Positions 12,701 to 25,272 of a stretch of DNA of 64,000 nucleotides are shown here, one piece after another (the stretch's first letter is position 1; every line of letters begins with the position of its first letter). The stretch is from Xestospongia bergquistia. Taxonomy: Eukaryota; Porifera; Demospongiae; Haplosclerida; Petrosiidae. A model generated the notes under the pieces. The model was not told the DNA's origin and searched no databases. It saw only the letters and a program-made list of their open reading frames with translations. A program made the translations under genes and the position numbers. The stretch lies in the NCBI GenBank assembly GCA_963965975.1, contig OZ014419.1, positions 5,235,677 to 5,299,676 on the forward strand, in the 5' to 3' direction.

Positions 12701-15700
12701 GCCAGTAAAAAATATTGAAGTAAAATTCTACATGCCAATAAAAATACTGTAGTACATTTTTAGATGCCAGTAATAAAGTAATTCTAGTAATAAAGTAATT
12801 CTCATCTTTCTCGATAATAACGAAAGCTTTAAACAAATTCTTTGGCTAAAGAGATTAGCTCAAAGGACAAGATGAATTGGTAGATTTACAGCTCTTTATC
12901 CGCATGGAAAACAATAGTAATACTTGACTTTTGGCATCTGGTACATCAGATCATCACTACCAGTGATCATTAAACCTGTCCATCCTATTAAATAGTTCAT
13001 TCAGTAGAAAATTCTACTATTTAATAAGTCAACTTACAGTAGTCATAAGTTAATGTAGATTAGATCGTAAACCTATTAGAGTGACAAAAGGGTCAGTAGT
13101 ATCGTACTTATAACATAGTATAAGTATTATGATACAGCTATCATCATTCCCAGCAGTCAACTAGAACATGTTGCAACTAGAGAATAAAAACAAACTAGAG
13201 AATAAAAATGGGCAGTTTGATTTTCAATCTTACATAGAGTAGTTATTAGAGAACTTCACTACATCATCTCCAGTCTAGTCATATATAGTATATCATAGGA
13301 CTATACTAAATCCAGATCATCACATGTTGATGTAGAATAAATTACTATTATAATAGAAGAGAACAAACAGTAAAAACATTATTTAACATAAGTGTTTCTA
13401 TTAACTTACTAGAAGTAGAACAATCATCTCCAATAGACCAGTCAGTAAACAGACCTATTTTACTCTTATCCTAAAAGAAGGTATCATTTAGATTATTGAG
13501 TTTATAACTCTCAATTAGTTGATCATCTCCAGTAGAAAACAGTCCTACTATAAAATGAAAAATACTTATTATAACAGAGCAATAATAATTATTATAAATT
13601 GACAAGAGTCTGTTGTATATTAAAATTACTTAGTTGGTAGGGATAAAGAGAAGAGTTTATATTTCATAGACATCTGCTATAAAACCTAACTTTCAAACCC
13701 TCCAGGCTGATACAAACCATGAAAGAAAACTTAACAAAAGCCCTGATGCCAATGAACAGGACACAAAAAATTCTAGATGCCATACTGGAGTAAATTTTTA
13801 GATCCCAGTAAAAAATACTGAAGTAAATTTCTAGATGCCAGTAAAAAATAGTGTAGTAAATTTTTAGATGCTAGTAATAAAGTAATTCTGATCTTTCTGG
13901 ATAATAACTAAAGCTTAAAACAAATTCTTTAGTAGAAAATTGTACTACTTAATAAGTCAACTTACAGTAGTCATAAGTTAATGTAGATTAGATCATAAAT
14001 ATATTAGAGTGACAAAAGGGTCAGTAGTATCGTACTTATAACATAGTATAAGTATTATGATACAGCTATCATCATTCCCAGCACTCAACTAGAACATGTT
14101 GCAACTAGAGAATAAAAATGGGCAGTTTGATTTTCAATCTTACATAGAGTAGTTATTAGAGAACTTCACTACATCATCTCCAGTCTAGTCATATATAGTA
14201 TATCATAGGACTATACTAGATCCAGATCATCACATGTTGATGTAGAATAAAACAGTCCTACTATAAAATGAAAAATACTTATTATAACAGAGCAATAATA
14301 ATTATTATAAATTGACAAGAGTCTGTTGTATATTAAAATTACTTAGTTGGTAGGGATAAAGAGAAGAGTTTATAATTATTTCATAGACATCTGCTATAAA
14401 ACCTAACTTTCAAACCCTCCAGGCTGATACAAACCATGAAAGAAAACTTAACAAAAGCCCTGATGCCAATGAACAGGACACAAAAAATTCTAGATGCCAT
14501 ACTGAACTAAATTTTTAGATCCTAGTAAAAAATACTGAAGTAAATTTCTAGATGCCAGTGAAAAATAGTGTAGTAAATTTTTAGATGCTTCTAATAAAGT
14601 AATTCTGATCTTTCTGGATAATAACTAAAGCTTAAAACAAATTCTTTAGTAGAAAATTGTACTACTTATTAAGTCAACTTAAAGTAGTCATAAGTTAATG
14701 TAGATTAGATCATAAATATATTAGATCCAGATCATCACATGTTCATGTAGAATAAATTACTATTATAATAGAAGAGAACAAGTAGTAAAAACTTTTATTT
14801 AATATAAGTGTTTCTATTAACTTACTAGAAGTAGGACAATCATCTCCAATAGACCAGTCAGTAAACAGACCTATTTTACTCTTATCCTAAAAGAAGATAT
14901 CATTTAGATTATTGAGTTTATAACTCTCAATTAGTTGATCATCTCCAGTAGAAAACAGTCCTACTATAAAATGAAAAATACTTATTATAACAGAGCAATA
15001 ATAATTATTATAAATTGACAAGAGTCTGTTGTATATTAAAATTACTTAGTTGGTAGGGATAAAGAGAAGAGTTTATATTTCATAGACATCTGCTATAAAA
15101 CCTAACTTTCAAACCCTCCAGGCTGATACAAACCATGAAAGAAAACTTAACAAAACCCCTGATGCCAATGAACAGGACATAAAAAAAATTCCTGATGCCA
15201 TCCTGAAGTAAAGTTTTAGATGCCAGTAAAAAATATTGAAGTAAAATTCTACATGCCAGTAAAAATACTGTAGTACATTTTTAGATGCCAGTAATAAAGT
15301 AATTCTAGTAATAAAGTAATTCTCATCTTTCTCGATAATAACGAAAGCTTTAAACAAATTCTTTGGCTAAAGAGATTAGCTCAAAGGACAAGATGAATTG
15401 GTAGATTTACAGCTCTTTATCCGCATGGAAAACAATAGTAATACTTGACTTTTGGCATCTGGTACATCAGATCATCACTACCAGTGATCATTAAACCTGT
15501 CCATCCTATTAAATAGTTCATTCAGTAGAAAATTCTACTATTTAATAAGTCAACTTACAGTAGTCATAAGTTAATGTAGATTAGATCGTAAACCTATTAG
15601 AGTGACAAAAGGGTCAGTAGTATCGTACTTATAACATAGTCTAAGTATTATGATACAGCTATCATCATTCCCAGCACTCAACTAGAACATGTTGCAACTA

Positions 15701-17910
15701 GAGAATAAAAACAATCTAGAGAATAAAAATGGGCAGTTTGATTTTCAATCTTACATAGTAGTTATTAGAGAACTTCACTACATCATCTCCAGTCTAGTCA
15801 TATATAGTATATCATAGGACTATACTAAATCCAGATCATGACATGTTGATGTAGAATAAATTACTATTATTATAGAAGAGAACAAACAGTAAAAACATTA
15901 TTTAATATAAGTGTTTCTATTAACTTACTAGAAGTAGGACAATCATCTCCAATAGACCAGTCCGTAAACAGACCTATTTTACTCTTATCCTAAAAGAAGG
16001 TATCATTTACATTATTGAGTTTATAACTCTCAATTAGTTGATCATCTCCAGTAGAAAACAGTCCTACTATAAAATGAAAAATACTTATTATAACAGAGCA
16101 ATAATAATTATTATAAATTGACAAGAGTCTGTTGTATATTAAAATTACTTAGTTGGTATGGATAAAGAGAAGGTTTATATTTCATAGACATCTGCTATAA
16201 AACCTAACTTTCAAACCCTCCAGGCTGATACAAACCATAAAAGAAAACTTAACAAAAGCCCTGATGCCAATGAACAGGACACAAAAAATTCTAGATGCCA
16301 TACTGAACTAAATTTTTAGATCCCAGTAAAAAATACTGAAGTAAATTTCTAGATGCCAGTAAAAAATAGTGTAGTAAATTTTTAGATGCTAGTAATAAAG
16401 TAATTCTGATCTTTCTGGATAATAACTAAAGCTTAAAACAAATTCTTTAGTAGAAAATTGTACTACTTAATAAGTCAACTTACAGTAGTCATAAGTTAAT
16501 GTAGATTAGATCATAAATATATTAGAGTGACAAAAGGGTCAGTAGTATCGTACTTATAACATAGTATAAGTATTATGACACAGTTATCATCATTCCCAGC
16601 ACTCAACTAGAACATGTTGCAACTAGAGAATGAAAACAACTAGAGAATAAAAATGGACAGTTTGATTTTCAATCTTACATAGAGCAGTTATTAGAGAACT
16701 TCACTACATCATCTCCAGTCTAGTCATATATAGTATATCATAGGACTATACTAGATCCAGATCATCACATGTTGATGTAGAATAAATTACTATTATAATT
16801 GAAGAGAACAAATAGTAAAAACATTTATTTAATATAAGTGTTTCTATTAACTTACTAGAAGTAGGACAATCATCTCCAATAGACCAGTCAGTAAACAGAC
16901 CTATTCTACTCTTATCCTAAAAGAAGGTATCATTTAAATTTTTGAGTTTATAACTCTCATTTAGTTGATGGTCATCTCCAGTAGAAAACAGTCCTACTAT
17001 AAAATGAAAAATACTTATTATAACAGAGCAATAATAATTATTATAAATTGACAAGAGTCAGTTGTATATTAAAATTACTTAGTTGTTAGGGATAAAGAGA
17101 AGAGTTTATATTTATAGACATCTGCTATAAAACCTAACCTTTAAACCCTTTCAGGCTGATACAAACCATGAATGAGAACTTACCAAAAGCCCTGATGCCA
17201 ATGAACAGGACACAAAAAATTCTAGATCCCATACTGAAGTAAATTTTTAGATCCCAGTAAAATTCTACATGCCATACTGTAGTAAATATTTAGATGCCAG
17301 TAAAAAAACTGAAGTAAATTTTTAGATGCCAGTAATAAAACAATTCCGCTCTTTCTGGATAATAACAAAAGCTTTAAACAAATTCTTTGGCTAAAAACAT
17401 TAACTCAAACGATAAGATAAATTGGTAGATTTACAGCTCTTTATCCACATGGAAAACAATAGTAATACTTGACTTTTGGCATCTGGTACATCAGATCATC
17501 ACTACCAGTGATCATTAAACCTGTCCATCCTATTAAATACTTCATTCAGTAGAAAATTCTACTATTTAATAAGTCAACTTACTGTAGTCATCAGTTAATG
17601 TAGATTAGATCATAAAGAGTGACAAAAAATATTATGATACAGCTGTAATCATTCCCAGCACTCAACTAGAACATGTTGCAACTAGAAAAAAAAACAACTA
17701 GAGAATAATTACTATTATGTAGAATAAAATACTATTATAATAGAAGAGAACAAACAGTAAAAACTTTTATTTAATATAAGTGTTTCTATTAACTTACTAG
17801 AAGTAGGACAATCATCTCCAATAGACCAGTCAGTAAACAGACCTATTTTACTCTTATCCTAAAAGAAGGTATCATTTAGATTATTGAGTTTATAACTCTC
17901 AAGTAGTTGA
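9720..17910. repeat. Array unit 3 with amplified 0.7-1.1 kb subrepeats
   Basis: The unit begins like units 1 and 2, but after about 11500 the subrepeat marker recurs near 11515, 12595, 13695, 14412, 15113, 16215 and 17145. Spacings are about 1080, 1100, 717, 700, 1100 and 930 bp. Subrepeats have been locally multiplied and differ from each other by small indels, unlike the near-identical units to the left. Confidence 0.75.
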
Positions 17911-19920
17911 TCACTTGTTAGGGATAAAGAGAAGAAGAGCCTAGACTTCACAAACACCAGTTAATTAAATGTAACCCTTCCAGACCTTCCAGATACACAA
18001 AAGACAAAGATGAATGAGATGTGAGGTACCACAAGACAAGGAAGAGGATACAGTATTTGAAAGTATTGACAAAATAACATACAAACAGTTCTCCAATGTC
18101 CAAATCCACCTATTAATACCCCAGACTCATCAACCACCTATAATCACATTATGATGTCCATATACACAACACACAAAGACTGTCAACCTCAAGAACCAAG
18201 ATAAAGAGCCACAACCAGCAATGTTGAATATTTTTCCAGACCCATCAACAATTATTGATGTCCACACAGTGTTAGTAGTAGATAAACCAATTAAAGCAGA
18301 CCAAAACAGTTTATAATTGTACTATATATAGTGTAACCAACAACCATTATCTAAATCACCATCTCAATCATCACAATCACCATCACCACCATCTCCATCT
18401 CCATCATCTCCATCACCATCTCAATCATCGTCTCATTCATCATCTCCACCATCTCAGTACACTCAACTTGAACATCACTACAGAATGAAAAGTTTAACAA
18501 AAGGTATATAAAGATCAATCTTACATCATAGAGTGATTATTAGAGAACATCACTGCATCACCTCCAGTCCAGTCTAGTCACGCATAGAGTTAATGATACG
18601 CCTATATAATAGACTAAAGTCCATTTAAAAATTATTAAAATACATGTTTAGTAAAGAAATGTCCATATTATTATAACAGATAACTTACATTAGTCATCAG
18701 TTAATGTACATAAGATCATCATTACCAGTGACATTAACCTTTCTATCCTATTATAGAACATTGAGGTTCATTTAGTAGACATTGTACTATTTAATAATTC
18801 AACTTACAATAGGTATATTAACAATTGTTATCAGATCGTCTCTTATTACTTTATTGATAGACCTACTAAATGTAACAGAATTTGTTTTGTTCTAACATTG
18901 TTCTTACTATACAACACACAACCATTACAACATTATATCATTACACTACAGAACAAGTTTAAAATGAAAAATAGCTATTACAACAGAGCACCAATAACAA
19001 TTATTACTTGTAATTCTAGGTTACAATAAACACTAACTTTCAAACCCTCCACGCTTATACAAACCATGAATGAAAACTTAACAAAAGCCCTGGTGCCAAT
19101 GAACAGGACACGAAAAATTCTAGATGCCATACTGAAGTAAATTTTTAGATGCCAGTTAAAAATACTGAAGTAAAATTCTACATGCCAGTAAAAATACTGT
19201 AGTACATTTTTAGATGCCAGTAATAAAGTAATTCTAGTAATAAAGTAATTCTCATCTTTCTCGATAATAACGAAAGCTTTAAACAAATTCTTTGGCTAAA
19301 GAGATTAGCTCAAAGGACAAGATGAATTGGTAGATTTACAGCTATTTATCCGCATGGAAAACAATAGTAATACTTGACTTTTGGCATCTGGTACATCAGA
19401 TCATCACTACCAGTGATCATTAAACCTGTCCATCCTATTAAATAGTTCATTCAGTAGAAAATTCTACTATTTAATAAGTCAACTTACAGTAGTCATAAGT
19501 TAATGTAGATTAGATCGTAAACCTATTAGAGTGACAAAAGGGACAGTAGTATCGTACTTATAACATAGTGTAAGTATTATGATACAGCTATCATCATTCC
19601 CAGCACTCAACTAGAACATGTTGCAACTAGAGAATAAAAACAATCTAGAGAATAAAAATGGGCAGTTTGATTTTCAATCTTACATAGTAGTTATTAGAGA
19701 ACTTCACTACATCATCTCCAGTCTAGTCATATATAGTATATCATAGGACTATACTAAATCCAGATCATGACATGTTGATGAAAAATACTTATTATAACAG
19801 AGCAATAATTATTATAAATTGACAAGTGTCTGTTGTATGTTAAAATTACTTAGTTGGTATGGATAAAGAGAAGAGTTTATATTTCATAGACATCTGCTAT
19901 AAAACCTAACCTTCAAACCT
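17911..19920. repeat. Array unit 4, internally deleted and truncated
   Basis: At about 17911 the sequence jumps from a subrepeat into the gttagggataaagagaag block. At about 17990 it jumps again, past roughly 670 bases of the normal unit, to the block matching position 727 of unit 1. It then follows the standard order until it ends abruptly at 19920 inside a subrepeat. Confidence 0.75.
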
Positions 19921-20180
19921 GGCTTTCAACAATGCTATATGGCACACTTGTGCTTCCAATGAAAATTGCCAGCTTTTTGGTAATCTTATATTTTTCACTC
20001 TTCACATCAATTTGTGTAAAATTTAATATTCACTAAAATGTCCGAGAATTTTAGTTTTAGTTATAGTTAAAGTAAGTTGTGCAAAATGGATTTAGTTGTT
20101 TTTAGTTATAGTTAACTCAAAAGATTTAGGCTTACTAAAATGCATTTTAGTTTTTGTTATAGTTAACTAAAACAACACTA
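19921..20180. mobile_element. hAT-type element, 5'-truncated copy
   Basis: This is the right-hand part of the element seen whole at 35620-36097. It begins mid-transposase remnant (ggctttcaacaatgc) and ends with the terminal sequence aacaacacta at 20180. The missing left part was lost when the tandem array was joined at 19920. Confidence 0.7.
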
Positions 20181-20412
20181 CTAGAGACGTCAGTAAAAGA
20201 ATTAGAGTAAAATTATAGATGTCACTAAAAGAACTGGAATAATATTACAGATGTCAGTAAAAAGTAAAATTTTAGATGCTAGTAAGAGAACTGGAGTAAA
20301 ATTATAGACTCTAGTAAAAATACTGAAACAAGCATTATCTAGTAGAAACAATGTTGGAATATGTAGGAATAATATACAACAACCACACAAGACAGCAGGA
20401 ACAAGAATAGAA

Positions 20413-21402
20413 AGAGGAAGAGGAGTACATGAACTCTGTGGGTCATACACTACAAGACTATAATATTTAAGATATATCAAGAAAACAATAGAACATCATT
20501 TTAGTCTACAAAAATACTGAAAAACTAATGAATGTAGGGTAAAGACAATAATGTAACAATACAAAGTCTTATAGAACAGCTGCAGGAGATGGTTGTATGA
20601 GGTTTGTATACATGTACACAGGGTTAGGTTGTATTGTCAAGGTTTCAAGAAAAATGGACAAGGGGGGAGGGGCAAAATAATACCGAGAAAATTTAGAGAG
20701 GTGAAGGAATTGTGTGCGACAGCACACCTTCTAGGGGAGTCTGGAGGAATGCCCCTCCAGAAAATTTTCGTTGTGTTTAGCCTAAGGTTATCTTATAATG
20801 TATATTCCTTGTGTAAGGTTATACCATATTGTAAAAGAATATGCCACAGAACTAGTAACAAGATATTTGTATATGAATAGGTTTGCATATGTACATTTCA
20901 CAGAACTAGGTTTTATCATAGGACATAATGTGGTACGAGTAACAAAACATTTGTGTATCAAAAGGTTTGTATATGTACATGTCACAGGACTAGGTTTATT
21001 ACCATAAATTAAAGGAAAGGAAGTTACAAGTGTGTCTGAACAGGGTTTCATTTAGAAAAACGGACAAGGGGGGGGCGAAATAATACTTAGAGAAAATTTA
21101 GGGGGGCGAAGGGACTGCGTGCGACAGCGTGCCCTCTAGAGGAGTCTGGAGGCATGTACCCCAGAAAATTAGGTTAAAAACTGTACATTCTCCTTGTGTT
21201 TAGCCTAAGGTTATCTTATGCTGTATATTCCTTGTGTTGAGTTTCAGTTCTGTATTCATTACATCCAATTACCCCTTGAAAAAAAAATGGCTAACCTAAT
21301 GTACAAGGGGGGGCAAGACTCTGGGAAAGGGGGGCAAATGCCCCCTCCTGCCCCCCCCCTAAATGAAACCCTGCTGAATATACATGTTATAGGACTTACA
21401 AA
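20413..21402. repeat. G-rich dispersed repeats and a degenerate minisatellite
   Basis: Two related segments (about 20648-20770 and 21058-21175) share a pattern of acaaggggggaggggc, then aaataatac, then a gtgcgacagc region and a cctccagaaaatt-type end. Between them, a motif of about 60-70 bp (gtttgtatatgtacatgtcacaggactagg and variants) repeats about three times. A further G/C-tract segment lies at 21300-21370. No coding signal is seen. Confidence 0.6.
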
Positions 21403-22615
21403 AGTTGGGATATGTAGATGTCATACTGTGATAGGATTACCAAAAGGTGTGTGTATGTAAATGGATTGACAAAGAATAAGCCACATATATGCTATGTTGA
21501 CCACAAGAGTTATAACACTTGCTTTATATAACACAACAATAGATAGTATAATGGTCACTGAACACAACAAGACTTGGATCATTAGATATTGCAATGATTT
21601 AGCTTCTACATGATATGATGGTACAATATAAGACCAAAGTGACAAGACATCTAAAACTATGTAAAGTGTCTATCATAAAAATGTATGATAGAAATTATTA
21701 ATATGTTAATTTTTAAAGGTTACTTTTAAAGTTGGTCTCAAAAGCTTGCACAAACTACAATTATTAATACATACAAGACTTGTACTACTCTAGTTATTTA
21801 GTCGACATGTATTACACCAAAACATTACAATAGGGTTGTGAACATGTTCTAAAATTAGACTATTGGACCCACAGAGTTCATGTACTTAGCAGAAAGGCTC
21901 CGCCAATAATTATAGTTAACAAGATGACTTCTCATTAGCTAGACTGTGGTTATAAGCTACAACCAAGAAGAAAGCTAGCCTGCTATATCAAAACTGCTGG
22001 TATGAGTAAGCTTCATATTCTATCGAAGTGCTTATATATTTCAGGCTTCAAATCTGGTTCTTAATGTGAAATACAGCTACTCGGCTTGTCAGCTAGCTGC
22101 CAGGACCTTCTAACTTAAAAGCTTCATGCTTATTGTCAGCTATAGCATTCATAAAAAGTTACTCAGTACTCAGAACCTATCTATCTGGGAGAGATTTGCA
22201 CTAGCCATTTAGTTGTGTTTAGGACAGAAAAATCCTCTCTACGTATACTCTGAATAATCAATATAACAGCTTTCTGTACAATTCTACCTCAGATCGATGC
22301 TACACTGCATAGGCCAACTAAATATTGACTTAAACTGAGGTAGAATTAAACTTACTATAGAATAAGGCAACCTCGACAGATCAAAGGGTATCTAGTCATA
22401 AAGTAGCTAGAAGAGGCTATAAGTATGTGAAACAACAGCAACTGTCGGGGCCAAACAAAGCTATAAAATATCTGAATTAGGCTTTCCACATATACACATG
22501 GCGTATGTTTACTCTGACCTGAATACTTTCTCTGCTTGTGTACGTGCTGGAACAAAGCGTACTTTTTGTCATTGCTCTCGAGTTGACTGTAATGTTTTTC
22601 TGCATTAGAGGTGAA
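21403..22615. other. Duplicated non-coding segment
   Basis: No convincing exon is seen. It contains a 13-bp perfect inverted repeat (22280-22292 with 22335-22347). The near-identical second copy at 36331-37544 ends at the same base, 22615 corresponding to 37544, after which the two sequences differ completely. Confidence 0.6.
22280..22347. repeat. Inverted repeat, possible hairpin
   Basis: AATTCTACCTCAG at 22280 pairs perfectly with CTGAGGTAGAATT at 22335, around a 42-base loop. The arms are unchanged in the duplicate (37204-37216 and 37260-37272). This could be the ends of a tiny inverted-repeat element or chance; there is no target duplication to decide. Confidence 0.4.
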
Positions 22616-22815
22616 CGAGAATTGAAGGATAGGTACATATTAGCTTGACTGGATACAAAAGTGACGGACTGTAAACAGCAGCACGGTTGTGCTCTTCTTC
22701 TTTAAAACATATCGGTCCTGCAGTAGCACCGGTCCACTAAGCATAGTCATCTTGCAGAAATGAGGCGGTCTACCTAATGCATAGGACTAAAAATTGCGTC
22801 ACTTTAGAGGTTTGT

Positions 22816-22880
22816 TGAACTGAGCATGCTCAGTTTACTAAAACTGAAAGCAGCGTGTTAAACTGAGCATGCTCAGTTCA
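22816..22880. promoter_or_regulatory. Paired palindromes with p53-half-site-like cores
   Basis: An 18-bp perfect palindrome, AACTGAGCATGCTCAGTT, occurs at 22818-22835 and 22861-22878. The flanking two bases on each side make the two copies 22-bp reverse complements of each other, so they also form an inverted repeat. The core GAGCATGCTC fits RRRCWWGYYY, the p53-family half-site, but a spacing of 33 bases between cores is longer than usual. It could equally be the ends of a small inverted-repeat element. Confidence 0.4.
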
Positions 22881-23399
22881 TTGGGTACAATGCGTGATAA
22901 AATCATAGTAAAAATAAACTGACATTAAAACACATATTCTATCTGTCAGTATGTTGTCTATTTATTTTGTTTGTAACAATGCAAAATGATGCTAATCCAT
23001 TAAGAACTAGGTATAACTTCATCAGTACAATCTTGAACACTAATGCATTATAAGATTTGTATACAAGTTAATATCAACCATATAATATAGGTTCTGTTTG
23101 TGTTTGAATGGGCAGAGCAAGAGGATGTGGAGGTGATGACAGAAGGGAAACTTCACTTGGATTAGTAGATAGTTTGCATTTCATTGTGACAATTTAGTGT
23201 TAATTACCATGATTATAATATAATTGCAACTATAATTATACATCATGTACACTAATTTTTTATTATACTAAAAGTATTATTCAATTTAGCATATGGATCT
23301 GTTGAATTACAGGTGCTATATAAAGAAAGAATTGTAAGACAACCTTAATATAGTCCTCAATTCATGCACACAATCAATATCTACCTATTCATATAGCAT
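22881..23399. other. No gene seen
   Basis: AT-rich sequence without open frames of note, recognisable repeats or splice-consistent exons. Confidence 0.5.
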
Positions 23400-23444
23400 T
23401 CAATGAGTAATCATATCAGAAGCCAATAAAAAACATGAGGTACC

Positions 23445-23606
23445 TTGAGCTTTCTGCTGTATGGGCTCATGGTCACATCTATCATTGTAGTTTGGGTCAA
23501 ACAACTGGTATGTGTCATACATATCAGTTGTTGATACAAGGATTATTACAGATCCAATGTTATCATATCCTTTGTTACTATATTCATTACTCATTATTCT
23601 GGTTGA
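23445..23606 (-). CDS. Possible exon of an unrecognised gene
   Basis: On the minus strand, an acceptor-like ccag is followed by an open frame that includes MSNEYSNKGYDN and DTYQLFDPNYNDRCDHEP. It ends at a donor-like CAAG|GTACCT. The composition is protein-like (charged and polar, Asp/Asn/Tyr-rich) rather than repeat-derived. I recognise no domain and found no neighbouring exon that joins it. Confidence 0.3.
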
Positions 23607-23619
23607 CAGGCATCAGCTG

Positions 23620-24240
23620 AAACGCTAATAATTCCATCATCTCTCACCACTCATGTCATATATTTTATGTTATTTTTATTGGCATTAATATAACAATCAT
23701 AATTATATATAATTATATGATTAATTCAAAAGATCAATTCTCTCATTTATGTTTACATTAGCTACTTATGAAGTGGGAATTTTCACCTTATTTATGACAA
23801 CAAATCCAGCTGGACAAATGCCCACTTTTTAAATGCATGGATTAATAGATTTTCCATCACCCAACTACCAAAAATTAGGTAGACATTAGGTAGACATATT
23901 TCTAATAATAACTGTATCATGCTACTCTCTTCAGCAGCTGTTAGTGCAATTCTGAGCTCCTCCCTCTCTTGCCCATTTAATTGTTGACCTAGAGTAACAT
24001 GAGATGAATTATTGGGGATTAGAATGAATACACTGAAAAGTAATGGTAGTATAGGAATGGGTAAGACTGGATTGTTTTGGAATAAGGAAATGGTATGGGA
24101 TTGGAATGAACATTATGGGACTGAGACTGGATGTTATGGTAGTGAGGCTAACATATCATGAAAATTAAGAACGGATGGTATAGGAATAAGATGTGATTCA
24201 GACTAAACAATATTGTATTGAGAATGTACAGTATGGGAAT
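23620..24240. other. No gene seen
   Basis: AT-rich intergenic sequence. A stretch at 24010-24240 repeats variants of tgggaatgag/tatgggattggaatgaa, a degenerate short-period repeat. Confidence 0.45.
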
Positions 24241-24249
24241 GAGACTGCA

Positions 24250-24850
24250 TGGTCAATGGCGTAGCGAGACCGGGGCACACTGGGGCACGTGCCCCAGTAT
24301 TGTTAAAACGTGCCCCAGCAACTTCAACTTCCATACTAATAATTAAATTAAATGTTTTTACAATCAATGTTAATTATGTTATTATAGTAAAGTGGGGGAT
24401 GGGTACTAGTTTACCATATATGTCAATTTAAGTGGCTGTAAACACGTGTGTGGTGAAAGTTAATTATTATACAATTCAATTAGAATTCAATTTGTTGAAT
24501 AAGTTTAGAATTAAATTTCTTTTAAAACTAACTTTTTCGAAGTGCAATACACGTTCATTGTTGTAGGAACAGGAGGGGCACAGGGGGCACGCCACCCCCC
24601 AATATTTTTGGTATATTGTGAGATGGTTTCACAATAGATTAGCCACTTTTCAATCCCTATCCTCAGAATATAATTTACACCTGTAGATGCACATTTTATG
24701 TAAAAACATTTCAAAAATTTTTGTCAGTGTAAATGACAGAAGATTTTATTTTGTTTGTTTTTGAAATACTTCATTGTTAAACTGAACGATGTTAAAATGT
24801 TACACATGTGCCCCCCAATGACAAAATTGTTCCTACACCTATGATGTTTA
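24250..24850. repeat. Dispersed repeat with GGGGCAC-rich ends
   Basis: It opens with atggcgtagcgagacc followed by ggggcac tracts and closes with gtgccccccaatgac and gttcctacacctatgat. Read backwards, the right end (ataggtgtaggaaca) resembles the left end (atggcgtagcgagac), suggesting imperfect inverted ends. A second end-like sequence (ttgttgtaggaacagg) lies inside at about 24558, so this may be two nested or adjacent copies. I see no transposase. Confidence 0.5.
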
Positions 24851-25270
24851 ATTGAAACTATAATACTCTCTGGCTTTTATAATACCTTATCTTTAATATA
24901 ACTTCTTTAATAAGTAACTACAATCAGTATACTTACCAAGCTAGAGCCAACCAGGGGTGGGAGGTGATAAAGGTAAAGCTGGCTGACTCCATCTCATATA
25001 TTTCGACAAATTCAGACATATAATTGGGACATGTAACTGTGCTTGCAATAGAGAAGTTTTACACTTGTGAAAGATTTTGACAAGTTAAAGTTAATTGCTC
25101 AAAGAAGTTAGGTCTTTGATAAAGTTAAGTGTGTGAATTTAATTATTATTCAAGGGGAATTGCTCTCATGGGAATTGATCTCATGGGATGAACCCAAGTC
25201 AGTATCATTAACAACAGACATGTACATAGATTAAAGCTTTCAATATAAGCTGTAAAAGAAACTCAATATA
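24851..25270. other. No gene seen
   Basis: AT-rich sequence before the SWIM-type reading frame. An upstream part of that gene may be hidden here, but I could not support an exon. Confidence 0.4.
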
Positions 25271-25272
25271 AT

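Larger units (their letters stand above)
1..19920. repeat. Higher-order tandem array, unit about 4.49 kb
   Basis: The same landmarks recur in order: the block opening at 1 returns at 5235 and 9720, spacings of 5234 and 4485 bp. The longer first spacing is explained by a transposon in unit 1. Units 1 and 2 look almost identical by eye over hundreds of bases. Each unit has a stretch of about 1.75 kb occurring once per unit (with an ATC-rich microsatellite) followed by subrepeats of about 0.9 kb. The left end is cut by the window edge; the right end is a sharp join at 19920. Short open frames inside (64, 75, 77 codons) recur only because the DNA repeats; none resembles a protein. I see no gene in the array other than the transposon remnant. 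Confidence 0.92.
19921..22615. repeat. Segmental duplication, copy 1
   Basis: 19921-20412 matches 35839-36330, and 21403-22615 matches 36331-37544, with few differences. The middle part (20413-21402) is absent from copy 2, where the join falls at the shared string gttggaatatgtag. The left edge lies inside a hAT-type element and abuts the tandem array at 19920. Confidence 0.9.

Noticed and set aside
22335-22347. tgaggtag, the let-7 microRNA seed sequence, in a hairpin arm
   Set aside because: Only the first eight bases match; the rest of mature let-7 does not, and the 42-base loop is unlike a let-7 precursor.
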